Shown here: positions 10,654-22,638 of the stretch, piece after piece | Layout: every line of letters starts with the position of its first letter | Position numbering within the stretch: the stretch's first letter is position 1 | Assembly: GCA_014529385.2 (NCBI GenBank) | Contig: CM043965.1 | Coordinates: forward strand, 66,893,690-66,957,689 | Length of the DNA: 64,000 nucleotides | Source of the DNA: Adiantum capillus-veneris | Lineage: Eukaryota > Streptophyta > Polypodiopsida > Polypodiales > Pteridaceae | Direction of reading: 5' to 3' | The notes under the pieces: model-generated | What the model was told of the DNA's origin: nothing | Databases searched by the model: none | The model's input: the letters and a program-made list of their open reading frames with translations, nothing else | Program-made: the position numbers and the translations under genes

Positions 10654-13600
10654 CTAACAGCTCTGGATACAACTCACATTCGGCAGGACTGCATCCCACC
10701 GGAGTCTACAATATCGTCCGGTATTTATGGTACAAGATATGCATGATCTGCTGTCAGTATGCCAGGTTATATTACTGGCTGATTTCTGCCCAGGATTTCC
10801 CCATAATAAGGAGCTGCTGTTGTGCTTGAGTCGTCCAGGCCACGCATGCTACTTCTGATGCGATGCTTGGAGGAGAACAAGTCGCCAGGGTTCTTGGGTT
10901 GCCATTTAAGCATCGGGAAAAAATCAAATCGACAGCAAGCCATCCACAAGAAATCAAGGGCAATTGTCAGAGCGCGACAATTGGGTTCTTGCTTTATTGA
11001 TCAGGTCATTTAAGGTTCTTTTCCGCCATCGAAATTCAAAAAGTTGTCATCCAGCAGTTAAATAGCATTGTATATAAGGACCCTTCTTAATTATGATGTA
11101 TAGGCTACTCTGGCATATGTGTACACTCTGAGAGGAGCTTCATGGTGGGATGGAGCAACTTTCTAGCACTTGGTCCCCCATTGAGCGCAAAAACCTTTAT
11201 CATTAATTATGAATAGGAGTCAAGATGTATACATCTTTGTTGCTCTGTGACCGGTCTTATGGTATTTACATTGATGCGATGGCAGGGAATGACTGAAGCT
11301 ACTGTTCAATTATGGTTGATAGTCGCAAAAAAACAGATCTTGTTTCTTTAAACCGTACATTTGTATCAGGATCTCGCCTATCCAGTTTGCTTGGTTATGC
11401 ATGTGGTAACATGCGGTAAGACATGCTTATAGCAGTGGGCTCCTGTGTTCACACGTAGAGTCCAATTTATGATGGTGCTTCCAGGGCTTGTATAGAGGAG
11501 GATTTGTATACGAACCTGACAAGTCTGTGTTATTATATGGAAGTGGTCATTTGTTGTTTGGGGTGGCTGGCAGTCAGGAAATTTGTCCATGAATGCCACT
11601 TGTAACACCTTCCTTCAAATCAGTACTATGCCATATCTTCAGAAGGCAGTTGTCGGATAGAAGTGTTTAAGAGGATGTGCTAGCTTGTTGTTTGTGGAGT
11701 ATCTTGAGTGGAAGATTGCGCAATGCGACCTTTGGACTTTCTTTTGGGAAGTCGTACCAACATCATTAGAGACTTAGCATGTGATAGGAATAATTGCGCA
11801 AAATTGCATGAACACCACACTTGTAACACCTTACTTCAAATCAGTACTATGCCATGCCTTCAGAAGTCAGCCGTCGGCTAGAAGTGTTTTAAGAGGTTGT
11901 GGAAGATTGCGCAATGCGACCTTTTGTACCAACATCATTAGAGACTTAGCATGTGACAGGAATAATTGCGCAAAATTGCAAATGAATAGGCAAGCCCACT
12001 GTGTACTTTTCAATATGACACGAGAAAGTAATGTCCTGAAAAGTAGAGACTAGTAGATAAGTATTTGAAAATAGTGCAAGGGAGGGGGAGGGGATATTGA
12101 TAGTTTTATACATTTCTTCCTTGACAGGGTCTCTCTAGTCTATGCTACTGGGAAAAGTAGGCTTTCAGTTGACAGTTTGTCGTATTGTCAAATTCAAAAA
12201 AAGGAAAGGTTTGTGATACTTGTTTATTCACATTATTTCAGGAATTCCATCCTTTGTGATCTTACAATGGCTAGAACTTTGGAAATGCCGAAAGACTGAA
12301 TTTACTTCATAGTTGAAGTTCGGGGTTGCATGGCATCATTGATCGCATTCACGTGGTTTTAAGGATTAGGTTAAACCACTCACAAAGAAAATTATGATTT
12401 GGACCAATGTAAAGTTATCATTTTGTGTAGCTTGCATTCTTGGCAAATTCACATCAAACATTTACAATCTCTTGATGCCATGTAAATCATGTTTATTTTA
12501 GCAATTTGATGTGTATTGCAGGTAATGGGGTCACCTTGCATTTGAACAAGATGATATGTACAATCCATTGATTTTGATAATTTTTGATAGTGCCACATGC
12601 AACATATTGTTATTCAACAACTTAGAAGTTGAAATTGTGCCATTCTTAAGAACGATGGAAATGGTAGTCAAATTTTCATCGACTTGTCTCACCCATGTCA
12701 ATGGTCACACCATCTTGGGCCAAAGCCTAAAAGATAATTGGTGAGCATGATGTGCCAAGTGAATCATTTGAGCTTTTAATGTGATATTAAATTTGTGAGA
12801 TAGGTGGAACAAGTTAGGCAGTGGTCACACGAAGCATAATTATCTGTTACTTTATCAAATGACTATGACCATGCAGTGCACCAATTATTTGCTTGAATAT
12901 AACTATGTAGGTCTTTTTTATGTAGGCCCATTTCGATAGAGTTGCAGCAACCATATCTAACATATACAAATGACCACATGCTTAGGGGAACCAAGTTACC
13001 ATTCTTGTTTTACTAAACTATGTTCAATAATGGTGTGCCAAAGGATAACTCGATTCAATCCAAAGGCAAGGCTCACCAAAGAGAATTGCCCACGCTAAGG
13101 AGATAGTGTCTAGATTGGAACACCAAAGCGAAGCTATAAAGATTGTCAACCTACACTACGTGTGTAAGTGCACGGATTTTCCCCCCTAAGATCTTACAAG
13201 AATTTTACGGAGCTCAAATGAGTTCCCAATTGATCCAAAACAGTAAAAATAAGGCTTACGATGGCTGTAGACGATGATATGCACACACCAATACACACAC
13301 AAACATAATGTCATATATAAATGTGTATCATTTGACTTGATGCATTGTAAACTCAAAGGTTTTGGACAAAAGAACCATGTTTCTCTTAAACAAGAATATG
13401 AGTGTTATGGCTTTTGACAGACAAATTTTGTTTAGCTTTCTTACAGTTGCAATATGGTTTTGTGGGTCTTTATGACAAACAAAAGATAACATGCAAAAAA
13501 ATATTGGAACCTCACATGCATCAAAGAGGGGAGTTAGAAATAAAGTAAGTTTTATACCTAACACTTCACATCACAAAAGATTTGTAATGCTTAAGTTGGT

Positions 13601-14059
13601 AAGGTAGTTAATTTGACACGATAACTATTGATAGATTCAATGACACATGTTAAATGTATTAAGATCATGATTGATTTGTTTACATGGATGCACGTGAGTG
13701 TATATCCTTTTTTTAATGCACTTAAGTAACTGTTGTTTGACATTGAAGATAAAGATCAATAACATCTACTTTTGTAATTTGAAAATTTTGACATATAAGA
13801 AAATTAAAATGCACCTGCAATTCTTACTTTGGAATACCAAATATTGAAATACAAAAGAAGTTTCGTACTCGGTGTCTTGAGGTTGGGAGTCATGCCTTTT
13901 GAACATGTAAAGGGTTCTTTTATATGTAAGTAATATAATAATATAAAAAATAAACACACACATACACGTGTGCCCACAAAAATAACGTAATCAAACAAAA
14001 GAATTCTAACTTTTATTTGTGGTAATGATGTTTTACTTGTGCACATTTGAAGAGGTAGA
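10654..14059. other. 3' flank of the kinase gene and AT-rich intergenic DNA
   Basis: The first several hundred bases are probably the 3' UTR of the kinase gene. Beyond the duplication at 11596-11981, the rest is AT-rich with only short reading frames and no recognisable domain, tRNA-like element or LTR. Confidence 0.5.
11596..11981. repeat. tandem duplication with a deleted second copy
   Basis: CACTTGTAACACCTT.CTTCAAATCAGTACTATGCCAT occurs at about 11598 and again at about 11819. Each copy continues into GGAAGATTGCGCAATGCGACC and CATCATTAGAGACTTAGCATGTGA. The first copy is about 215 bp. The second is about 165 bp and lacks two internal blocks. Confidence 0.9.
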
Positions 14060-15880
14060 CACCGTTGCTTGGAGTCTAGAAAGTCTCCAACACCAAGGCC
14101 CCTCTAATTGTACAATGGGGGAAAAAGGGCTAGACCTTTGCTTTCAATACTGCAACCTTATCATTCAATTTTTTGCGTTGTGTTCGTGGCATCAAAGCAT
14201 AAGCCAAACAACCAAAAACGTGCATGTGATCAATAGATGGCTTCCTATCATGCCATGCTTCATAAGGAGTCATAGATTGCAAAGCTTTTGTAGGACACCT
14301 ATTAAGTACATAAGTAGCACACATGATGGACGAATGTGGAAAAGCTTCATACATCATGCCATTTCCGTAAACGACCTACTTTTTCTTTTAGCAACACCAT
14401 TTTGTTGAGGTGTATATGGCACTGTACATTGGTGTTTTATCCCACGACTAGCTAGAAATGCATTAAATTCATGAGACATATACTCCCCCCCCCTCGATCG
14501 GAACGAAGAGTTCCCATTGTACATTTAGAGACATTTTTAGACATAGCCATAGATTATTTGAAGCACATAAACACTTGGACTTAGCTTTAAGCGGATACAC
14601 CCATACATGCCTAGAGTAATCATCAATGAAAGTCACAAGTAAAGGTATTTGCCCAAGGATGGAGTTTGCATGGGCCCACAAACATCACTAGCACAAGCTG
14701 CAATCTGCATGTAGCCCTAACTGAACCATACTTTGGAAACTTCGAACATTGCAACTTACCCAAAATATAACCTTCACAAACATGCTTCACAGGTGCTTCA
14801 AGAGGCAACAAAGAAGCAACCATATTAGCTTTCTGCAAACACAACAAATTGGTAAAATTGAGATGCCCAAAATGTGCATGCCAAAGTTTTGCATCTGACT
14901 TTGAATCCACAACTGCATTTGCAAAATTCTACCCACACTAGTCATACAAAGTGAGTTTATACAGCCCACAACACAAAATACCAGATGGAACAATTTTATC
15001 ACCAAAACTGAGATCATGAGATGTATATCTATCATCCACAAATTTGGCAACAAGACCAAGTCTAGCAAGTGCAGATACAAACAAAAGGTTCTTCTTGATC
15101 CCAAGTACATAAAGTGCATCAACAAGTGTGAAAGAACTACCAATCGCATCAGTAAGCACAATCTTTCTAACTTCCTTGACTGAACAAGAGGCATTGTTGG
15201 CACAACTGACTGTATTTCCATGAGGGACAACTTCGAGAGAGGTAAACAAGTCACGATGTGATGTAATGTGCTTTGTAGCACCACTGTCAAAGTACCACAC
15301 ATGAGAATCTGCAACAACTGACATACATGCATCACGTTCAGAAGGATCATAAGTGCACGTTGCACTACATCAACATCACAATCTCCTTTCACAGAAGATT
15401 CTACAATAGCTACACTTATAGTGGAACCAACCTCTTTCTTCTTGGCCTCTATTGCCTTCAATTTAGGACACTGCATCAAGTGATCATTGGCCTTGAAATA
15501 ATGGCAACACATCTTCTTTTTTCCATTTTCACAAAAATTCCTGGACGAAGTGCTGCCAGCAAAAGCATTAGGAACATGTGATTTGTCACTCACCAAAGAA
15601 CCACGAGAAGTAGCTACATTGCTATTACCACCTCTTCTTTGAGCAACAATAAAAGCCTGCTCAACTCCACGTTGTTTAGACTTGGTTTTTTAAAAAGTGA
15701 CTCTTGCAACAGCAATGTGCATAATGCATCAAACTTGACAACGTTAGGATTTATGTGGTCATAAGTCTCCAAGTACTAGCAAAAATTTGGTAAGAATCTA
15801 GCAACGCATCAAGAACAATCTGTTGTCTACGCAAGAAAAAGCATGGTGCGTTTAGTCCATGTTTTGGCCAGGTTCCCAAT
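14060..15880 (-). pseudogene. Ty1/copia gag-protease-integrase relic
   Basis: Minus-strand pieces in order from right to left give gag C-terminal sequence with a zinc knuckle whose second Cys is Phe (about 15480-15510). Next is the protease motif YFDSGATKHI (about 15270), then the GAG-pre-integrase stretch LWHAHFGHLNF (about 14870). The integrase core follows, with FIDDYSRHVWVY (about 14620) and later MMYEAF..CATYVLNR.. (about 14300). The frame changes several times and stops interrupt it. Reverse transcriptase and RNase H are absent and no LTR could be paired with it. It is not the same family as the copia element at 22.6 kb. Confidence 0.85.
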
Positions 15881-16540
15881 CTTGATCACCAATTATAGTG
15901 GGGTTGTTTATTGATGAGAAATGATAATAAGCCAAGGACTTGATCTACTGATGAGTTATGTTAGCTAGTTACTTCCTTGGAAAGTAAGAAGATGTATTCT
16001 TTTAGACCCCTCTTAGCTATGGAAATTCACTTAAAGTACTATAGTGAGTTATAAATAGAGTTTATATGCTATGTTGGTTACACAAGGCTGGTTACACAAA
16101 TGGTTGTAAGGGACAACAGTTTGGATAATCAAGATGTTTTTGATGGTTTCATTGGACCTCCTAATCAACCATGTATTGATCAAATGGACATATGAATCTG
16201 TGAGGATATCATTGTGGAAAACATTAGTGTTCTTATGAAGATAACACCACTTTTATTTTGGAGGACGAGAAATGCTTCTCCAAGAGGAGAGTAATGTGGC
16301 CTAAGGTAGGACTGGGTAGTAGGCCAAGGGATGAGATGCACATGAGGTTCAAGGGGCTATATTTAGTAGGCCACAGGCCTATATATGGCATGGATGGATG
16401 GAGATTAGCATGCATCAGTTCCTAGACTACTACTCTTCTCGTTTGCTGTATTGATCTCTCTCAAGCATGCGAACCATTGTAGTGTTTAAGTCAACTCATA
16501 GATCAAGAATCTTCTAGTTTTGATCATGTCCTTAATCACT

Positions 16541-16594
<54 letters not shown>

Positions 16595-16609
16595 ATGTCC
16601 TTAATCACT

Positions 16610-16667
<58 letters not shown>

Positions 16668-16904
16668 CATTGATATTATGGAGAGTGTCATGTATCACTA
16701 AGATTGAAAGGAAGAGGGATTCTTGAACTCTCAATTAATACAAAAGAGATCTCTCACTTAGAGAGAGAAAAAGATCAGTCTCTCAACATTCAAATAAGAG
16801 CTCTTATCTTAAAAGTAAATTTCCTAGAGAGAGAATATCTTTTAGAGAAGAAGGTTTGCTATTGAAGAAATTAATTTATGGATATTTTAAATTCTCACCT
16901 AGAG
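15881..16904. other. non-coding repeat-rich stretch
   Basis: No gene recognised. It includes the duplicated GA-tract unit at 16522-16662 and simple AG-rich DNA to about 16860. Confidence 0.5.
16522..16662. repeat. duplicated unit: 22-bp unique tag plus GA tract
   Basis: GATCATGTCCTTAATCACTT followed by a long (GA)n tract occurs twice back to back (16522-16590 and 16591-16662). The unit of about 70 bp has spread as a whole, including its microsatellite. Confidence 0.9.
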
Positions 16905-17053
16905 GTTGCATGTGTGAATGGGTCAAACTCTTATAAAATGTCCATTTGACCTAAAAAACCTCATTCTTGGAGGTGGAAGCTAAGAAGTTCTCTTGCTCCA
17001 TCTCTGTCTCCTTCTCCTTCGTGTGCTCACGTGTGTATGTGTGTGTGTGTGTG

Positions 17054-17099
<46 letters not shown>

Positions 17100-17312
17100 G
17101 CGGCGGCGAGGTGGTTGAGCGTGACATTGACGGTGTCTCCTTCTTCTTCGTAGCACAAGATCCTTCACGACGAAAGCATTGATCGGTGAGTGACACACCA
17201 TTGTTTCTTTGAGCTTGCTAGGAATGTCTAGTCGTGTGCTTGAAGCCTTTTGAAGCTCGCACACAATGCACAGGCAAGTTCCCAACCTCTGACACGTGTG
17301 GCAAAGCGCACA
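16905..17312 (+). mobile_element. truncated LTR of the TGTTAACC gypsy family
   Basis: The sequence from GCATGTGTGAATGGGTC to the end GCGCACA matches the right two-thirds of the LTRs at 29124-29709 (minus) and 47306-47937 (plus). The shared parts include the motif TTGCTCCATCTC, the GT-then-GA compound microsatellite, CATTGCGGCGGC, GAGTGACACACCA and the terminal CACA. No primer-binding site follows, and the left third is missing, so this is a truncated solo LTR. Confidence 0.82.
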
Positions 17313-19335
17313 TGCGGAGAGAAGGTAGAGTTGCAACACATTGCAATCAAGGTTTCATCAGTTGCTACATCAAGTGGAAGCTGTGAGAGAAACTGTTCGG
17401 GATTCGATTGTATGTATACCAAAAAAGGAAACTGGCTTCATCCTAAATATGTTGCTGATTTTGTGTATGTTTTTTGCAATATAACTTATCCACCATAAGC
17501 CTCAAAACAACAAGAGCAATGAAAAGCACTATGGTGTCTTCCAAACCATGAAGCTATACTGCAGAAGTTGATGACGATGATGATATGGAATGGGAGATAG
17601 CCTCGAAATGCTCAGATATGGATAAAGTAGACGATATGGTTGGTGTGTTTGAAGTTGATAATGATTTGTGATCACTACGTCTTTGTAAGTTTTGCTCATT
17701 TTGGTAATAGTGCACGATGGAATACAATGCTATGCTACTTGATATTCACATCTCTCTCTCTCTCTCAAGTTTAACAAAAAGTTTTGCAATAAGATTCACA
17801 ATTATAGTTTGATATAACACAATGTATTCTTGAGAATACAAATAGGACATTGAAAAAAAAAATTGACATAGCACATTGGCTTCTCTCCAGGAAACAAATA
17901 GGAGGAAGTGAGGGGGTAACATGTAGTTTTGAGTTGTGAGACTTAAGCTATTGATTGTGCTTGTCTGTCTAGAAGATCATCTATGTGAGACTCAAAACTA
18001 TTAAGATCAGAAGACTAGTCTACATGTGCTTGTTGCGAAGTACCGCCCTCGTCCTCATGCGACTCTGACCTAATCTAAAATTGTGAACCCTATTAAGTGA
18101 GAGGTGTAGCATCATGCATGTTGCACTTTATGAGTCGACCACTAAGTTCTAACTCATCTATGTGGTGAGAGATAAACTACTGCACCACAAAAGTGAGAAT
18201 CTGGGTTTATCCTAAGCCTCCCCTAGGGTGGGCATATGGCTGAACACCAAGAAGTGGCCCATGGTTTGCAAGCCAACTCTATGGTGAGAGAGAAACTACT
18301 GCATCGCACGAGTCTAGCACAAGACACAAAAATAGGTTAGTACTCATCAAACTTAAGCGATAAATTATACCTAAATATTGCTTTTGCTACTACTGGTGGT
18401 CACTATGAAGCTAAAACTGTTGGAGACTGCAATGTTTTTTATCAAAACCAACAACGCCTTTTTTTATAAGTAAGATTTTCAATTAAAAATCTTTTTGATA
18501 AAAATTAATTTATTCGGATGTTCGAATATTATTTGAGTTTAGAGAGTATAATGCCATTTTATACATATTATTTTTATGATATGCCTTTTTTTTTATAAGT
18601 AAGATTTTCAATCGAAAAGCTTTTTGATAATAAAAAAATTATTCGGATATTCGAATATTATTCGAGTTTAGAGCGTATAATGTAACCCAGAATAGGACAA
18701 CAATCTTCTCTTCAAACACATCACACTTCATATAGATAAGTTGTGTGATCATGTTCTTGAGGCAATTGACAAAACTTACTATGTCTTCCCGGCTATGATG
18801 TTTTTTAAAGGTAGCAGCCATGAGGTAACTAGCCATTGCACTTAAACATTTTGTACTATGCATCTTAGATCAAATCTTTGAATGCATGCATCATTGTTGT
18901 GACGAGGAACCTTTGGACTTGGTGTCACAATTCCTTATATTGGAACTAGTACGGCCGGGCGCCTTCAACGGGCTCTCTCTCTTTTTCTCTCTCCTTTATC
19001 GCGTGCACACGGACTTTTCTTAGTTTTGAAGTTTAACCTTCATGTCACAAATTTTGACACGTGTAAAGGATTTCCCCTTCTGCCATATTATGTTAATTTA
19101 GATTCTTTTTATTATTGATTTGATGACTCTTATTCTCTTGTACGTGATGATGATATTAACTCAATGCACTCAATCTATGAATGACAAATTTTAGAGGTAT
19201 ATTTAACACTGAATTTCTTTAAATTTGTAGCTTTTCTTACCTATACATTTTAAATTAAGGGTAGAATTACACTAGATCCTCTGAACGACAAATTGAAACG
19301 GTTTCAAGCAGCATACCGCCGGCAGACGCTTGGAT
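17313..19335. other. non-coding AT-rich DNA with a local duplication
   Basis: No gene recognised. It contains a tandem duplication at 18456-18682 and short microsatellites. Immediately upstream of the TBC reading frame the DNA is AT-rich, in sharp contrast to the GC-rich coding sequence. Confidence 0.5.
18456..18682. repeat. tandem duplication, period about 127 bp
   Basis: GCCTTTTTTTATAAGTAAGATTTTCAAT at about 18456 recurs at about 18583. Both copies continue to TATTCGGAT.TTCGAATATTATT.GAGTTTAGAG.GTATAATG. No coding potential seen. Confidence 0.88.
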
Positions 19336-20417
19336 ATGGAAGCTATCGTGGAGGAGACACTCTCGGAGGGAAGTGACGAAGAGGAGGAGCCCCTACGACA
19401 GCAATGGACGGACAGCTATGGCTTTGTCCTCCATGTCACCGGGGACGAGGCAGCAGCCTACGAGGAAGCGAGCGCGCCTGAGCAGCAAGCGGAGCAAGAA
19501 TGGGAAAACATGCAGAAAGAAGCAGGCGATCCCTGGTTCCGCAAGGAGCTGAGATGTGAGTACACTACCGACCCGAATGCCATGGCAAGGTCACCCTTCG
19601 TGTTCGCATCGCCGGACCTGAGGGATTTTCTGAAGATGGAAGGGATTCCTCCCAATACGAGGCAGGAGGTGTGGACGAGCCTGTCGGGGGCGGTGAGCTT
19701 GAAGCGCCATAGCCAGGCCGGGTACTACGAGCAGCTAAGGCGGACGCCCTGCGATACGCAGGCGTTGCTGGACATCGACGAAGATTTGCACCGGACCTTC
19801 GATTGCCATCCATGGTTCAAGACGGAAGAGGCCCGCCGACGTCTGCGTTCTGTCTTGTCTGCGTACGCGACGCGAAACCCTAATGTGGGCTACTGGCAGG
19901 TCATGAACTTCATCGCGGGATTGTTGTTGCTAGTCACTCGTGCCGATGAGGAAGCCGCATTTTGGCTCCTTGCCGCCCTCGTAAAGAACATCCTCCCGAA
20001 GGGAATGTATAGTGGCACTCCGACTTTGGCAAAGACCTTATGAACGAGTTCTTCAAACTCATGTCCATCGCTTGCCCTGCCCTCCAAAAGCACTTGCTCC
20101 ACACCGTCCGCTACGAATGCGGCTTGACCCTCTATCGGTGGGTATACTCGCTCTTTTCCGGCATAGACTTCCCCCCCACCACCACGCTCCGCATTTGGGA
20201 CTTCCTCTTCACTAGTTTCGGGCCATCATTCCAAATTCTCCTCTTGGTTCCTCTTGCCATGTATAGACTCACTGAGCAAAAGCTCTTTCAAACAAGAAAT
20301 GATGGAGAGGCCCACCTCAAGCTCGTGCAATCGGCTTTGCACCTTACAGATGTCAACCTTCTCATAAAGTTGGTGTGTGATGGGCTCAATATGATCAATC
20401 CACTCTCTACTTCGTAA
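19336..20417 (+). pseudogene. TBC-domain Rab-GAP-like sequence, intron-less, one frameshift
   Basis: The start ATG is at 19336. The first frame runs to a stop at about 20041-20043 and the homologous sequence continues in another frame to 20417. The switch falls near 20010-20025 and fits a one-base loss. TBC proteins stimulate GTP hydrolysis by Rab GTPases using an Arg and a Gln finger. Visible motifs are IPPNTRQEVW, the Arg-finger motif IDEDLHRTF (Arg kept) and the Gln-finger motif YWQVMNFIAG, where Gln is kept but the usual following Gly is Val. In the second frame are the domain end TTLRIWDFLF and a helical tail. An acidic segment precedes the domain. The sequence is GC-rich, has no introns and sits in AT-rich DNA, which suggests a retrocopy. 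No poly-A tail or target duplication was seen. A sequencing error at the shift would make it a possible intact gene of about 360 residues. Confidence 0.8.
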
Positions 20418-20536
20418 GACTTATTGTAGATTTTGGTTGTCGGTATTAATGAGGGGCGAGCGGTGGGATCAACGGGCTAGAGAGAAGCGTGCGGACCTCG
20501 AGGCGAATGGAAGGTGGAAAAAAATAGGCACTCGTC

Positions 20537-20608
20537 GTCGCAGGTACCCGAACTCGACCCCTCGCCACCGTCGTGAGAGCCCAATGCACTGACCGCTATG
20601 CCCGCGAC
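20537..20608 (-). other. tRNA-like sequence (tRNA pseudogene or SINE head)
   Basis: Read on the minus strand, a 72-nt segment starts GTCGCGG and ends CTGCGAC. These pair as a 7-bp acceptor stem with one G-T wobble. An A-box-like TAGCGGTCAGTGCA (20585-20598) and a B-box-like GGGTCGAGTTC (about 20550-20561) are at tRNA spacing. The T-stem is imperfect and no sound anticodon arm was found, so a functional tRNA is unlikely. Confidence 0.55.
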
Positions 20609-20643
20609 GTTTTCGTTGACTTGTGGGCAAACCATGAAATGAT

Positions 20644-20684
20644 AAATAAACTTGGACAGGCTTCCCGCATGTCCAAGTTTACTT
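20644..20684. repeat. hairpin, 15-bp stem
   Basis: AAATAAACTTGGACA (20644-20658) and TGTCCAAGTTTACTT (20670-20684) pair at 14 of 15 positions around an 11-nt loop. Confidence 0.85.
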
Positions 20685-20707
20685 ATTTTGTCCTAGTTTA
20701 CCCCTAA

Positions 20708-20742
20708 AGATCAAGGGCTACTCGCGTCGTAGCCCTTGATCT
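20708..20742. repeat. hairpin, perfect 14-bp stem
   Basis: AGATCAAGGGCTAC (20708-20721) and GTAGCCCTTGATCT (20729-20742) are perfect complements around the loop TCGCGTC. Confidence 0.92.
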
Positions 20743-20775
20743 CCGCGTCCTAGTTTGCTTGCCATTGATCCCACC

Positions 20776-21308
20776 ACACGGGGTCTTCATTGAAGGCTCT
20801 ATGCCCTTTAGTGCTGAGCCCCCCCCGGGCGCACCCCGTCCCCATGGCCACATGCCAACACTATCCATTTAGAATTACGTGTTTTACAACAATGATCGTT
20901 TGCACATCAAGCCTCGAGGCAAGGGGCGCTCCATATGTGGATATGTCAATGCACCTTTCCCTACAATTTCGCATCTCTAATTATCACCTTGTTCTCCCCT
21001 TTGCCTTGCATATATAAGTGTGTATAAGAAAAATTATACAAAAATTCACCATTTAAACATCAAACATTAATTATAATCATATCCATATTCGTCTCTTTAT
21101 TTAATATTTTCTCTGTGAGCTTTGTATTCATGAACAACATCTCAAGTGCATTAAGCTCTACAACTCTTGCCATAGGTAGGGCATGCCGTTGCTTATTAAG
21201 TTACCTTGATAGATAGAAAATTTACTAATTGGAAGAAGACATACTAGGGTTTATAGATTCTCTTGTAAATCAAAAGATAAGAAGATGATGTCCTTGATGA
21301 GAATCATG

Positions 21309-21347
<39 letters not shown>

Positions 21348-21507
21348 ATATATTCAAGGAATTGGTGTTATTACTGTGTGACTATCTTGCCTTGTCTTTC
21401 TGCATCACATTGTGGCTTTGCGGCTTTCGAATACCTCCTAAAATAGTTTCCAATGTCGACCCCACAACGGTATGACTTTACTGTGTAATAGAGCTTAGAG
21501 TGAGTGA

Positions 21508-21566
<59 letters not shown>

Positions 21567-22638
21567 GCATAGTTGGCTTCTATGAAACTATTATATGGTC
21601 CAAGGGAGTGAAATTCGACAGGCAAAGACACGGCCCCAAATCTTGTGGGCGAGCCCGTAGGGCTCAGTGTGCTCAGAATTTCATTCTGAGGTCATCTCGG
21701 TTACCGTTCGGCTTCGACAAAGGTCTGCGCAGGCCATTTTCGACTACGTGGTCTCGACGGGTGCAGATCCGACTCTGCAAATTTGGGGTTTTCGGCCTAC
21801 GACTGCAGGTGCTAAGGATATCGACACTCCCAGAGTGCTGATTTGTGGTTGTCTACACATCGAAGGACGGCTCACAGTTCTTGGAGGCGTGTCACATACA
21901 ACACGAGCGCATCTACACACAGACTGTAGGCGACATCCACTAGTTCATCAGGTAGCTTGTGTTTGCTGCTTGATATTCCAGATTTCATCCTGACATTGCA
22001 GGTACTTCCACATGGGATGTATTGTCAAAGATGATGTATGTCTGTTGAGGGTTTGCTGGCTGTGAGTCACGCAGCAAACAACCGCCGCAGCGGTTACAGC
22101 ATACAGTGGGAAATTTGTGGATGCATGACTTTGTGAAAAGTCTATGTATTGTCAGATTTACTGCAGCCTTTGTTGAGGGTCGAGTGAGGTTTTATTGAGC
22201 TGGGGGATTCTCGAATGTTGAGATCCTTTCGGTGATACAGGTCTTCGAGCAATCCCTCGAGCACCCTTAGATAGGTAGCTAGGATGTATTGACTGTGAGT
22301 TAGACAGTTGGGATTGCATCTTTGCTTTACTGCCGTTGAGGCATTGTCACAGTCTATGCTTACAGGACAGTGACAGGACAGTGAGAGACAGTACAGGTGC
22401 AGGACAGGTTTACCCACAGCTTACAGTGTCAGAGAGAAAGTGTTTTTTGAGCTGTTTTTTGGTCTGTTTTTTTTTTAGTACACCAGAGCCATTTTACAAA
22501 GGAGTCTCTGCCAAAATTTATGCAGAATCTGAAGCTTTCTTGGTTCATTTGACAGGTTGATATTGGTTCAGAGGTCAGTTTACAGGGGAAACTCTGCCGA
22601 ATTTTTCCCAGGAAAGTAAACTACTGTGAAGCGTAGCT
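20776..22638. other. non-coding; probable leader of the copia element at its right end
   Basis: Microsatellites lie at about 21312-21345 (GT) and 21509-21562 (GT then GA). From about 22340 the sequence is rich in CAG/ACAGG repeats. TTTTACAAAGGAGTCTCTGCCAAAATTT is repeated imperfectly about 70 bp later, just before the gag start. TGGTTCAGAG (22564-22573) resembles an initiator-Met primer-binding site with one base missing, but no 5' LTR matching the 3' LTR precedes it. Confidence 0.45.

Larger units (their letters stand above)
20462..20775. repeat. 11-bp inverted repeat framing tRNA-like sequence and hairpins
   Basis: GGTGGGATCAA (20462-20472) is matched in inverse orientation by TTGATCCCACC (20765-20775). 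The 314-bp segment contains the tRNA-like sequence and both hairpins listed separately. No flanking target duplication is evident. Confidence 0.6.

Noticed and set aside
10767-12744. Short frames of 60-90 codons on both strands downstream of the kinase gene
   Set aside because: No domain, no splice context, and most lie in the 3' UTR or the local duplication.
18639-18863. Minus-strand frame with Cys/His-containing sequence
   Set aside because: Short, partly within the tandem duplication, and no family could be recognised.
22564-22573. Primer-binding site of copia 1 as a firm call
   Set aside because: One base is missing relative to the usual site, no LTR end precedes it, and the surrounding sequence contains short direct repeats.
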